Part shown: positions 46,895 through 57,999 of the stretch, in pieces
Numbering within the stretch: the stretch's first letter is position 1
How the letters are laid out: every line of letters starts with the position of its first letter
Source: Camillea tinctor
Taxonomy: Eukaryota; Ascomycota; Sordariomycetes; Xylariales; Xylariaceae
Reading direction: 5' to 3'
Assembly (NCBI GenBank): GCA_022578605.1
Contig: MU394114.1
Coordinates: 125,165-189,164 of the forward strand
DNA: 64,000 bases
Translations under genes and position numbers: made by a program
The notes under the pieces: model-generated
Databases searched by the model: none
What the model was told of the DNA's origin: nothing
Seen by the model: only the letters and a program-made list of their open reading frames with translations

Positions 46895-49717
46895 GCGACC
46901 TTTTCTTTTAGATACCCACGGTTTCTCATCTAGCATACAACTGGGCAAGTACCTATACTATATGCTCAACAAACCACTGCATAGTACTCTTTAATACTGC
47001 CTTCTACTACGACGCATTGATTTTCCATTCTTTTTGTCATCCCATTTGCAGGCGTTGGTGGACTCTCCTGGGCTCTCGAGGCACCTGTGGAGATTTCTTT
47101 TTCATCGTTTTTTTGTTACATTTCGGCGTTAGTTTTTACAGGACCGTTCGTTCTGGACAAAATTCCCTGTTCGGGGTGGATGAGGCTAGAAGGGATTATG
47201 CGAAGATTATATATTCGGCGTCCGCGAGGTTCTACATCTTAGAAGAGGAATACGGGCGGGAGCAGCTGAGTTGATATTAGAGAGGCGACACGAAGGCTTG
47301 GGCATAAGAAAGGGAAAACAAAAACACGAAAACCTGTCTGAATTCACAGCAGAGATACTACTACGAGTTTTCGCTATTCGCAGGGAACTAATTATACCAT
47401 CGCGTCACCGCAAAGGCGTCTTTTTTTTTCTTCTTTTTCTTTTCTTTTTTTCTTTTCTTTTTTTTTTTTTTTTTTCTGTTTTGCTCTCCGTCACTTCACT
47501 TTCCGCGTTGTTTTTCGACATTTTTTTTTTCAGTCTTCAATTCAGATAACCTACATGTTTGCATGGATGAGTGGCAGAGAAAGGACAGGAACGGCGTCTT
47601 ATAAAATGGCATCTCATGATGGGATCGGTACATTCCTGACTATATAGAATAGGACAGATAAAGAATTCTATCTCTATCCCGGGACAATGGATAGTTAGAA
47701 CAGTTAGATGAGTGGTCGGATGGAGTTCAGGCTAGACCAGAAGCACGATGGGTGAGGAATCCGAAGGTCTATATATACAACTTCTCCTTGTACAGCTGCC
47801 AGCTGGTTCGCATTGGCATCCCAATACTGTTCTATTAGATCATAACCGAGACTGTATATTACTAGTTACCTACATATAGCCTAACCTAGGGGAAAGAAGG
47901 AACCGGAATTACGGAGAACCCAAGAAAAAAAAAGGGAGTGCATTGATTTCTACATCGGGTTGCTTTAGTTCCATTAGGTTTTCTTTTTCTCTTTTTTTTT
48001 TTTCCTTTTCTTTTTCTTTTTTAGCAATGCATGTTAGAAGGAGCATTAGGGGATGATGTTGGCGACGCATTCGATGAAGACGAATATAGCATTTTTGACT
48101 TTTGATAATATAGAGAAGAAAAAAGTAAAGGGTAAAAATTAGCCGAAGAGAGGAGAAAGGGGAAAAGATGGCAACATACGCAAACCCGCCTTTCTGCTGT
48201 AAGTGTTGATTACCGACGATCTGGCATCGATGTACATAAAATTGTCCGGTGATGGAAATGCATACCTCACATGCTGATGTATGCATGTACGTATGGATGG
48301 TATGTTATGTATAACATCCAGTTAAGTACATTTTACCTTACCTACACTAACCTGGGATTGTGTGGGAAGTGAGGGGGGAGGGGGGGAAGCGTAATGGTCA
48401 TCGTACAGTAGCGGCAGATCAGTTATGTACATAACATACCTACCTACATACATGCCTACATACATGCCTACATACACATATGTAACCTGCACACTATAGG
48501 TATTGTCTCTCCAGGTATTATTGCCCCTCCCCCTGTCGCTCCGCCCCGGACATGGGGTATTACATCCTAATAAAAATATGCCACGTTGATTGCGATTGCG
48601 TTCATCAAGGACCAGGGGGGTTAGAGACAAGGGAGGGGTGTGGGGCTTTTTAAGGTCCGTCATGTTGGCGAAGAGGTGGGGAGACAGGGCCAAAAGGAAT
48701 TCATTAGGCATATAGAAAAAGAAAAAGAAAAGAAGAAAAAAAGACTATAAATAAATAAATAACCAGCTAGTGGTTAAAATTGTTAGTTATTACCTACACT
48801 GCCTACGTATCTACCTATGCAACACGCTTACTTACCTGCAAGTCATAATCTTACCTTACCCCCTTGTTTACCTGTACCACACTCCTAAAAAGTTAGCAGA
48901 TGTGTAATCTACAATACTATAGGGTACCTGGTCATGCAGCAAACGGGCCGAGCAATTGATGTATAGCCTGAGTACAAAAAGACCGATACTAGTGTAGCAG
49001 TAATACATGTATAGTGCTACATAGGCATAGGTTAGTTAGTCAGGTGGTAGGTTACCTCAGATTATAGATCTGTCCCTTCCGTGAATCCGTGCCTTATTTG
49101 AGTAGCTAAGTACGTACCTCAGCGTACCTCTGCCATCACGTGGTGATTACCTACTATGTAGGTGGGGAAGTGGGGGGAGGTAGGTAAGGTATCTAAGTAC
49201 ATCTACATAACCTACGGGGTATACCTATCTTATCGGAAGATATAGTGTAGTAATAGTTAGGTTAGCAACTTTAATCGATAAGGTGGAAAAGCTTCTCGCT
49301 GGATATCGGAAACCCAAAATCCTAAATCTCCAAATCCCCACCAACATCGACATCAACATCAACATTTACAGGTAATTTCTCTTCACCTAGGGCGTTAGCC
49401 ACCACGCACCGCATATTCCGACGATATACCCGATCAAAACGTCTTTTTTTATATCGGCTCATCTCTCTCTCTCTCCCCCTCTCTCTCCCTCTGTGTGTGT
49501 GTGTGTGTGTGTCTGTGTCTGTAACCAGCTTAACGCCTGACCCCGTCGTGGCGGCGACCGTACCTCAATTTGCGCAACAACCGATATATATCGCATCACA
49601 TCGCATCGCATCATTCTCTCACGATAAGTGATTAACATCTAAACATACAAAGAAATATCGCTCTTCGAGGGGCCAATCGATATTGAATTAGATTGAATCC
49701 ACCAGGGAAGGGAAAAC
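46895..49717. other. Intergenic region
   Basis: No gene supported. Contains T-rich tracts at 47420-47475 and 47990-48020, tandem TACCTACATACATGCC-like units at 48435-48480, and a TC/TG microsatellite before the bS6m gene. Confidence 0.6.
49461..49522. repeat. Compound TC/TG microsatellite
   Basis: A TC-rich run passes directly into a TG run about 200 bases upstream of the bS6m start codon. Confidence 0.9.
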
Positions 49718-50499
49718 ATGTTGTACGAACTCATCGGGATCGTAAGTCTAACCCCTTTTCCTCTTCCCCTATCCTTCACCGCCGAGGCTTCTATCAACTG
49801 CAGCTTTGACTGATACGTATTTCTCTGGATTATATAGGTCCGGCCTGGAAACCTCGCTGAGGTGAGAGAGTATGTCGATATATTTCTTATTCCTTTTTTT
49901 TTTCATTTCCCTTTTTTCGTTTATTATTTGTTCTTCTAGTGACATGTGACATTTCGTTCACCTTGAATACATGCCAATTTTGAATGTTCGGGCTTGTAGC
50001 TATACTCTCCGCAAAGTAAGAGTTGGTGAGATAGTCGGCAGCTACAAGTTGACTTATCCCATACTCGTAAGGCATAAATCACAGGGCCCAACGACGTAGG
50101 GTCACTCTACAAACTGTAGCTCCCGACCGACCTTTGCGACCATCTGAGTTCTTATTCAGCAAATTTCTAAGGTTCAGAGAATGTGCAATCACTGACACTC
50201 TCCGCCAAAATAGAATCGTTCTAGGTGCGGGGCAGCTTGTTCTCCAACAGAAGGGAGTAATCAGAGATATCTCGAATTGGGGGGTCTTCTCGCTGCCCAA
50301 GGCCATCAGCAAGCATCAGATGCGACACCACGTGGGACACTACTTCGCCATGCGGTTTGACTCCAGTATCAAGACCCAAGATGCTGTACGAAACATGTTG
50401 GCACTAGATCCGCGCATGATCCGGCACGCGAGCGTCAAGTTGGGCGACGGCAAGCTTAGCACCATGAGCCGCTTTAAGGACATTGAGTGGAACACCTAG
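49718..50499 (+). CDS. MRP17: Mitochondrial small-subunit ribosomal protein bS6m
   Basis: Three exons: 49718-49741, 49838-49869 and 50214-50499, about 113 residues. Exon 1 encodes MLYELIGI, exon 2 VRPGNLAEVR, and the junction to exon 3 gives EIVLGAGQLVLQQKGVIRD. This reproduces the conserved start of fungal bS6m. The remainder includes NWGVFSLPKAISKHQMRHHVGHYFAMRFD, split here for length only by convention; the segment DPRMIRHASVKLGDG is near the end. The second intron is about 344 nt, far longer than the others in this window. Several upstream acceptors within it give stops or do not restore the motif. The protein binds 18S/15S-type rRNA in the mitochondrial small subunit. No separate presequence is evident, as usual for this protein. 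Confidence 0.92.
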
Positions 50500-52393
50500 G
50501 GAGGGAAAAACAACATTCGGTCGGGAGGCTAACGCGGCGGGTAGTGTCTCATAAACACAGTCGCATCGGGAAGAACTAGGAAGAACATCATAGGAGAGCC
50601 AAGCCTTATCAGCACTACGCGATACCTGTTCAGGTGACGAGCATTGGCCAGAGAGGAAGGCCTACGGGCCGTTGATCTCGGCCTCACTTATCTCTACCCG
50701 TGCAGTCGACAGCAAGCGAGCGGTCGTGCGACACAAAGAGGGGGAGGAGGGGAGATGGGAGATGGAAGAGAATTCCATGGGAAAATCTCCAGCACCTGTC
50801 TCTGCAGCTGTACCATATAATATGCAATGGAACTTCGACAAATGAAAATGCCTTACGAGACGTGAGGTCGAATCATATCTACTGTGCTATTCTGGATAGG
50901 CATTTTCGTACTCGGTTCTGGTATACAATTTCTCCAAAGAAAACTCAAACTTGTGACAGATCATCCTTCTGCAACTCAATGCGCCGTATTCCTGAAACAG
51001 GTTTACCTACGGCGTAAACAAGACGTGGCTATACCTTTATAGAGCAAAGATAATTCCGTGCTTACATATAACACACGACTTATCAAGATATAGTTGCATT
51101 GTTAGCAAAGCTATTGAATCACACAATGTAACGTGGTAAGCTCACTTTACGGCTCGGTAAGGCAAGCGAAGAAAAAGAGCTCATTATAATGAAAATTATG
51201 CACCCCCCTCCCCACCCCTTTTTTTCAGATTTTAGTTTTAGCGGCTGAAAGAGGTAAAGAAGGTAAAAGATGAGCGCGAGTATCCAATATTGATATAAGT
51301 ATCAATATTAATAAGGTGCTGAATAAAGTCAAGGGTTACATGTCTATACTTAGTAGTACTTGGCTATACGGACTTATGTTGTACTGTGGTTATCATCGCT
51401 ACTCTATACCGCCACTCCTCCTCCGATTATTATAAAGACTAACTCGTGGAATGCATTCTGTAGATATGACTAACTAGGTATCTACCTACCTATCTAGGTA
51501 GGATAAAGGGAGGATGGGGTCTAGATGGTTGCACAGCATAAAATTAGACCACTACTATTAACTTGGAGTAAACCAACGTATGTTATGTTTATCATCTTTT
51601 TTCCCCCTTCCCTACCTACCTATTCTTTTTGTGCTAGCTTTTGTGTGTTTCTTTTGGGCTTACATGCATTAACACAAGCAATGTATTTGAAAGGTAATAA
51701 ACCAATATAAGCTAAGTAACAAATGAAATAGATAAAGCTTATTTAGTTTGGTCGAGTAATTGTGTTGTTAGCCTCGGCAAGTTATACGCTATTCTATAAT
51801 ACGATGAAGAGTATATAACTTATAAGGGTATAATGTGATAAGTTTACTTGTGAGATTCGACTCGTCACAGTTTACCTACCTATCTACTCTCTCTTTATTT
51901 ATTTACCTACCATTCATGTATATAATAGCGATCGATCGATATAACCTATTCTCAACAGTTAACTCGAAGTTAACCATATAGGTTACATGCTTACCTTCAA
52001 TACATATGAGTAGAAAAAGGGTGGGTAATCTAACGATCAATAATAGATAAATACGATACGGTTTGAAAACAATAACATGACATATAATACTAGCATAGCT
52101 CTAGATATGGTGTTCGTTACTAATAAACAATTCATGATATGGAATCCTATATGTATGTACACTCGGCTTTCCTTTTCTTTATAAGTACTAATCTCGTCAC
52201 ATTTGATGAGTATACATACCTCCTTTTGCAAAAAGAAAAAAAAAGAGAGAGAGAGAGAAAGGAAACAAAAAGTAATGATACTAATACTCAAGGCAAAAGG
52301 AAGATAATAAACAATTATACCTACCGATCATTAAATATCACGTAGCGATGTAGGCTATTAACCTAGCTTAGCGTGCAGTGCCATGTTACGATA
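50500..52393. other. Intergenic region
   Basis: 3' flank of the bS6m gene. A 105-codon frame at 50700 begins with GTG and shows no domain. TACCTA motifs cluster at 51478-51502 and 51874-51915. Confidence 0.6.
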
Positions 52394-52737
52394 GAGTGTT
52401 GAGCAACCCCGTCATACCATAAGGCCAAAAGGTTCTCACAATGACCGAGTGGTCATTGTGGCTCAATTCTGTATTGTATAGCTACCCCCCCTGACTGGTA
52501 CGTAACATGTCAAACTATAAACATATTATGAATACGTGCCTATCACCTAGGTGTATGCAAAATATTGGGTTTACCAATGCCCATACATATATGTAAGTTA
52601 ATTACGTGTGATAAGTACCTAGGTAGTGTTCAGTCCCGGCTAGGGGGTGTAACTATATAATACAGAACCGGGCCATAATGACCACTCGGTCATTGTGAGA
52701 ACTTTTGGTCTCATGGTATAATGGGTGGCTCAACACC
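52394..52737. mobile_element. MITE with about 104-bp terminal inverted repeats and TA flanks
   Basis: The left arm (about 52394-52497) and the reverse complement of the right arm (about 52634-52737) align over roughly 100 bases with scattered substitutions and small indels. Both arms read GTGTTGAGC near the end, then TCTCACAATGACCGAGTGGT internally, then TTCTGTATT. A TA dinucleotide lies immediately outside each end, consistent with the target duplication of Tc1/mariner-type (including Fot1/pogo-like) transposons. The 344-bp length and lack of an open frame make it non-autonomous. Confidence 0.75.
52438..52461. repeat. Hairpin palindrome within the MITE arm
   Basis: CACAATGACC, a four-base spacer, and GGTCATTGTG form a perfect 10-bp-arm palindrome. 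The corresponding part of the right arm (about 52674-52697) has a one-base difference. Confidence 0.8.
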
Positions 52738-55080
52738 TATCTTAACAGGTAGGTAATAAGGAATACCTCTTCCGTGCTACGTATTTCCTAGGTATTAGGG
52801 GTAAAAGGACTCACGGTGTATAATACCTCCCCCATGTAAGGGCGCCATGACGGCCTTAAACCTAATGTTAACTAGATATACAAGAAGAAGGAAAGAAAAA
52901 AGGGGGAGGGACGGGGTTGTTGAATACGAAGAGAACAGAGTAATTAATTTAAATACCCGTTGATTATGTTAAGAACCATACGTAAGCATATAACATAGGT
53001 ACCTAGGTATGCCTATATTCATTATTTATCACTTGAAATCCAATCGCATAAGAAGGGATCTCACACACGGTGAAAGGAAGAATAGGCTAACCTAGATATG
53101 AATAGTATGGCGAACCTGCTGACCCAATACCTATTCCTATATACTGCTTTTTGGAGGAGAGAGAGAGGGGGCTGGGGGGCTTACCCATATTCCAACCTAC
53201 ATACATAGATAACCTAGGTAATTACCTGCTTATACGTACCAAGTATGTCACTCTTGACGCCTTCTCTACCACTGCCCCAACCACCATCAACGCTCCTCTG
53301 TCCACTACTAGAAAGTCCCAATGGTCCTCCCAGACAGGATCTCACTTGAATAAGTGTTTTAGGCTTATATATAAGAATTCAGGGTTATTTATTTCTATCT
53401 TGTTTAGTATATAATCCTCTTGGGCGGACACAAAGAAACCACAGCCCACCACCCCCTTTCTTCCCAGCATGTTTCTTCTCCGAGCAATTATATCCGGTAT
53501 TTAGTTAGCTGTACGAATGTCTTTATTTCATCGGATCATAGTCTATTGATGTTCGCTACAGTTAGGTTGACTTTGGAGTAAGACCGTCCTGTCTGGGTAT
53601 ACAGGACGTTTCTGTTGGCAGAGTGAGGACAGCGCCATTTCTATCATTTATTTAGATGATCAGCTCCGTTTTGTGCGGCTAATATGAACAACGCAGACAA
53701 AAAAACAATGGTTGGTTATTTATATCATGTGAATCATAGGTATACCTATACTTTGTAGGGCTATAGGTAAGTCAACACGAACAAGACCATGATAGCTACC
53801 TTCTTTCTCTGTCCCTTGGTAAATGGCTGGGTATATAAGAGATAGGTTCTTTCTCGGTATTTAAGGAATATAGCATAGCTAGATCACTAGGAAGTATGGA
53901 TGTACAAGCTACGGGAGGTAAAGACATACCTTCCTATATGTGCCCGGATACAGAATATTAAATGACAAAACAAAGTAGAGAAGAGGAGGGGGGGGAGGTG
54001 GAGAATGAAGTAAGCTATACGTATAATGCAGAACCTTCATCCTCACCTGTCCTCCCCCGAGATGTACTTTTCGTATGGATATAACCCAAAGAGAGATATC
54101 TACAACAGCCCCTTCCACCCAATCATGCAACATCACTCAGCCTATCATTAAAGCCCACCCTTTTTTTCCCCTTCATCTTCCTCTAACGCCTTTCCTTCTA
54201 CCACCGGTATTTCTCCTACAGCCATCACATTGCCACCAGCATCGCACGCTAACTACCCGATTATTACCTGAGTAGCTGCACGTAAAATTGGCTATCTAGT
54301 TATCCTCAGCTACATCTACTTACCTATCTAGGTATTAATCTCTCTCTCTCTCTCTATCCGTTTATCTCTTGAACCATTACACCTACCCAAGTCATCCTCT
54401 ATGCATACGCCACCACCCTCAATCACAATGTCTCAAGTGGAATGCAGTTTAAAATTTGGTTACTTAGGTATATCTCCCTCGCTCTCAATATATATACAGG
54501 TGAACAAATAAAGGCGTTTGATAAGCTGCATAACTCACGTATACGCTCTCTACTTGAGAAAGATCGATATGTATTTGCCCCAGGGCTTTGTGTAGAGAGA
54601 AATCCATCCTACTTTGTGGCATTTCGCATTGTAATTAATTTCATTTTTAACAAGGTTTATGGGACGTTAATTCACTGAAGAAAGGCTAATCTGTGATATT
54701 ATTTATAACGCTCATGACCAGTGAAATTTTCTTTGTAGTAGCGGCATTATAGATTCCCTCCTGAGTAGTAAGCTTACACCTCTATTATTAATTTTTTTGG
54801 CCTCGAAGAGAAATGGTACTCTTGGGAATTTTTTGCACGGTATGTATTATCCCCAACACCCTCATTCCCTCTAATGAATACCGGGGTTCAGAAGACAGAC
54901 TGGCTCCATGCATTTTATCATCTAGCACGATACCAACGGGGTTATTTCATCTGAAGCTTAGTAGATGCTGTAAATGACTTCCCCTCTCCCTAAATATATG
55001 CGTAGGCAGACGGGCCCGACTACGCTTGCCAAATGAACACCACAATCCACTCTGCCAGTTCTCCTATTTCTCCTTCCCTC
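52738..55080. other. Intergenic region
   Basis: No gene called. An ATG frame of 78 codons at 54442-54678 has a fairly ordinary amino-acid composition but no recognisable family. A TC microsatellite lies at about 54339-54355. Confidence 0.55.
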
Positions 55081-55928
55081 CTAAGCATCAACGTCCATCT
55101 CCGATTTCCGTCTGTACCAGGCGACAAAGTCATCGATGACCCCAGGCCAGGCACCGTCTTCGTTCCAGAAGCTCAGCGACTCGTCCTCCATGCTCTTCAG
55201 GGCAAACTCGAATGTCTGGTTCCACATATCGCGATTCACTGAGCGCGTCCAGTTGTCGCGCAGGTAAGTTGTCCACTCGTTGAGCCAATTGATGCCGGTG
55301 CTGTGACCAACCCATACCTGGCCGGGTTTCTTGAACAGCATCCCCCAGTAGATCAACGAGTTCTCTAGAGAGAGCGCCCGCTGATCTCCCTCCTTACCGA
55401 CTACGAAAGCGTAGCGATACACCCGGCGAAATAAATCTCGGTCTCGGGGCATCGCGTCGACGAGGCGTTTGAAGTGCGCCTGTTGCGCCTCAGGCTTCGG
55501 TTCGACTCTACAACAAGTAAGCTTATGATATTCAAGGGGCTATAGCAAGACCCATGATATCAAGACAAAGGGCTCAAGTGTAGCAAAATACGATAAAGAA
55601 AGATGGATACATACCCTGCTTCTGCCCAGCCCCTAACGAAACCCGTCCGTGGTATTTCGCCTAGGCTAGGTGCCTGGATTAACTCCATAGCAATAAATAG
55701 CGAGGCGTCCTCCAAGTCGACCCCAAGGGACTCTAGATAAGACATGGATGAGTCCGCGCCAAGAACATCTTTCGTGTCTTCGGCCTCGTCTAAACCACGA
55801 ATTTGGATCAGCATCACGATCATACTGGATAGATAAATATTGACAGACTTCTTAATGAATCGAATATTTTGTTGAGCTGTGCGTCCCGATTCTGGCCCGA
55901 GGCACTACCAGAAGATGATTGAAAGTAC
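55081..55928 (-). CDS. DCN1: Dcn1-like cullin neddylation factor, 5' end not resolved
   Basis: Three supported exons: 55928-55849, 55789-55615 and 55507-55081, phases consistent. The first reads YFQSSSGSASGQNRDAQLNK followed by IFDSLR, the linker that starts the potentiating-neddylation (PONY) domain. The second includes SMSYLESLGVDLEDASLFIA and ELIQAPSLGEIPRTGFVRGW. The third includes RALSLENSLIYWGMLF and FWNEDGAWPGVIDDFVAWYR, both diagnostic of Dcn1/DCUN1 proteins. Dcn1 acts as an E3-like scaffold that promotes Nedd8 transfer from Ubc12 to cullins. The exon entering at 55928 needs an upstream exon carrying the usual N-terminal UBA domain. I could not place it with confidence; a candidate sits near 56035-55985. 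One intron uses the unusual donor GTCTGT. Confidence 0.87.
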
Positions 55929-57999
55929 CTAATAATTAGACGGTTAGCTTTGTCTAACAATATAACTGCAGCAAAAGATAATGTCTTTTAGTCACAGAGA
56001 CTCTGGTAGCTGCTGCCAGGGCGCGTCTCAGAGAATCTGTATCAATACTATGCAAAAAAAAAAAAAAAAAAAAAAAAAGCTGCGTATAATGAAACCAGAT
56101 GATGACAGAGACTATACGATCAAGGAGGAAACACATAGGCGCGCTTCAAGCTATAGACTCCCTCTTGCCAAGGTCAGTGAGGCCATCCTCTAACGACTCA
56201 TATCAGAGTCACCAGCATGGAGTGTCTCTACGTCAAGACCTCATTTCTACAGGCAATTCAAGATGTACATAAGGTGATAGAATATACGGTAGAATTTCGT
56301 GTGTTCGCCTTGACATATAGGGAGCTCACGCGATGCTGTGGCCTCTTCCAATAGTAAGGTTCGTCAGGTGCTCCAGTATTGGCGAGCCGTATTTCATGTG
56401 GGATAGCCAGAAAGCACCTGCTAGCTTTTGCAACCTGAATGTTCTCCGGAGGACCGATATATGAAGGTACTTGTCGTGGGGGGAAAAAAAGTATAGATAT
56501 TCTCATGACTGCGGCTTAGGTTGTGGCCTCGGGATATGATGGCGTACATAGATTTTCACAGGTTGGAGGGAGGCACCACAGGGCATAGCAGTTCTTGGGT
56601 CACTAGAAATAACAAACGTAATGCTCGCACTTACGCATCGATAGCCTCGTTGAGTTTATAAGAAGAATTCTTCAGATACTAGAGCGACGGGGTTATATCA
56701 GCGTGTGTTCGGGATATCAGACAGGCCGGAAAAGCGCGGGGTCGGAGTACCTTAGAAGCAATTCTCTCGGTGGCTCCTGTGATAGATATAAAGCTGGAGA
56801 CAGCCGATTTTTGGGCAACTGTTAACGGTGGCATCGTTGTGGTAGAAATTCGAGAGAAAGGCCAGGTCAGGTCAGGTCCTGCAGGTCAGGTAGGGTTGGA
56901 TCGGGTCGGGTAGGCCGAGGTGAGAAGGTAAGATAAGTTAGGGAGGGAGAGAAATGGGGAACCGATTAGAGATCTTTTTTTTTTTTGAAACCTAAGGCAA
57001 GAGTTAACAAGATATGCTTTTATAACACATAAGTAGATGGTAGATGGTAGATGATGAACGGCGGTTGAGTAGAAGAAGGATGATTTTGGTGGTGTAAAGA
57101 AGAATGGGTTATTTATACTTACCTAGGTTGGGTTACTACTAACTAATAGGTAGATGAGGAAGTTATGGAGGGGTAGCTCTCCGGTTTGGACTTGGAAATG
57201 CAATTTACTTGACACTACTTCCACTATACGGTGATGATGTGCACGTATTAGTAAAAGTAGTAGTAAAGGAAGAAGAAGAAGAACCGGAATGATAAGGGCG
57301 AGGCTGAATGAAGATGAATTGAAGATGAATAAACCTTAGAGGAATAACCTTAAAAGATCCAAAAGGTCAACCTTTCTCCTCCACTGGCGGGGTTTGCGTC
57401 ATGGGTTGTGGGGTTTTAGGCTGTGATACCTATTAATTGCATATCTACCACGTGAACTTGTCTAACATAGATAACCTAGATACATAACCTAATTCCTATC
57501 CTATAACTTACTACTTAACTTGGCCTACCTAGGTACCTAATATAACTAACTCTGTTACCACCAGTCTTTCTACCTAATCTTATCATGTCTACTATTTCCA
57601 CAGCTCCCTCACAAGGTAATCAGCAACAGTGTTGCAGACCGATAGAAAGAAGAGAGAAAAAAAAAAGAATGAAGGGTATCGTCACAACTTCATAGGGCCC
57701 CTGCTAATGCTTATAATAATGAACCCTCCCCCATCCCTTCCACCGGCCAAAAAAGATATATATATAAAAAAAAATTTCGACAGTCCCAAGTTAGCCTGTC
57801 CATAGGACGGAAAGGAAAGGGGGGAAGGGAGGCAGGGGAAGAGGAAAGACATTCCAAATATATCTGCGAAAATGATATAGTGTTTGCACTACGTCTCTTG
57901 AACACCATCGCCATTACCATCACCACTACCACTCGTATTATTCCGCCCGCAAAATCTTTTGTCAACGCTGGCTCGCCCGTACAAGGGCCGTTGCTATGG
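55929..57999. other. Region upstream of DCN1 and downstream of MVP1
   Basis: Should contain the missing 5' exon(s) of the Dcn1 gene. A pure A run of about 25 at 56054-56078 (T on the coding strand) lies within it. Otherwise no coding signal is supported. Confidence 0.5.
56862..56913. repeat. GGTCA/GGTCGGGT short tandem repeat
   Basis: Imperfect pentamer-like tandem copies of AGGTC with related GGGTCGGGTAGG units. Confidence 0.7.

Noticed and set aside
47909..48711. Two minus-strand frames of about 125-129 codons
   Set aside because: They derive from purine/pyrimidine-rich repeats and microsatellites; no conserved features.
50700..51017. 105-codon plus-strand frame after bS6m
   Set aside because: GTG start, no domain, lies in the probable 3' untranslated region.
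54442..54678. 78-codon ATG frame
   Set aside because: Amino-acid composition is plausible, but there is no family match and it lies in repeat-rich spacer; not strong enough to call.
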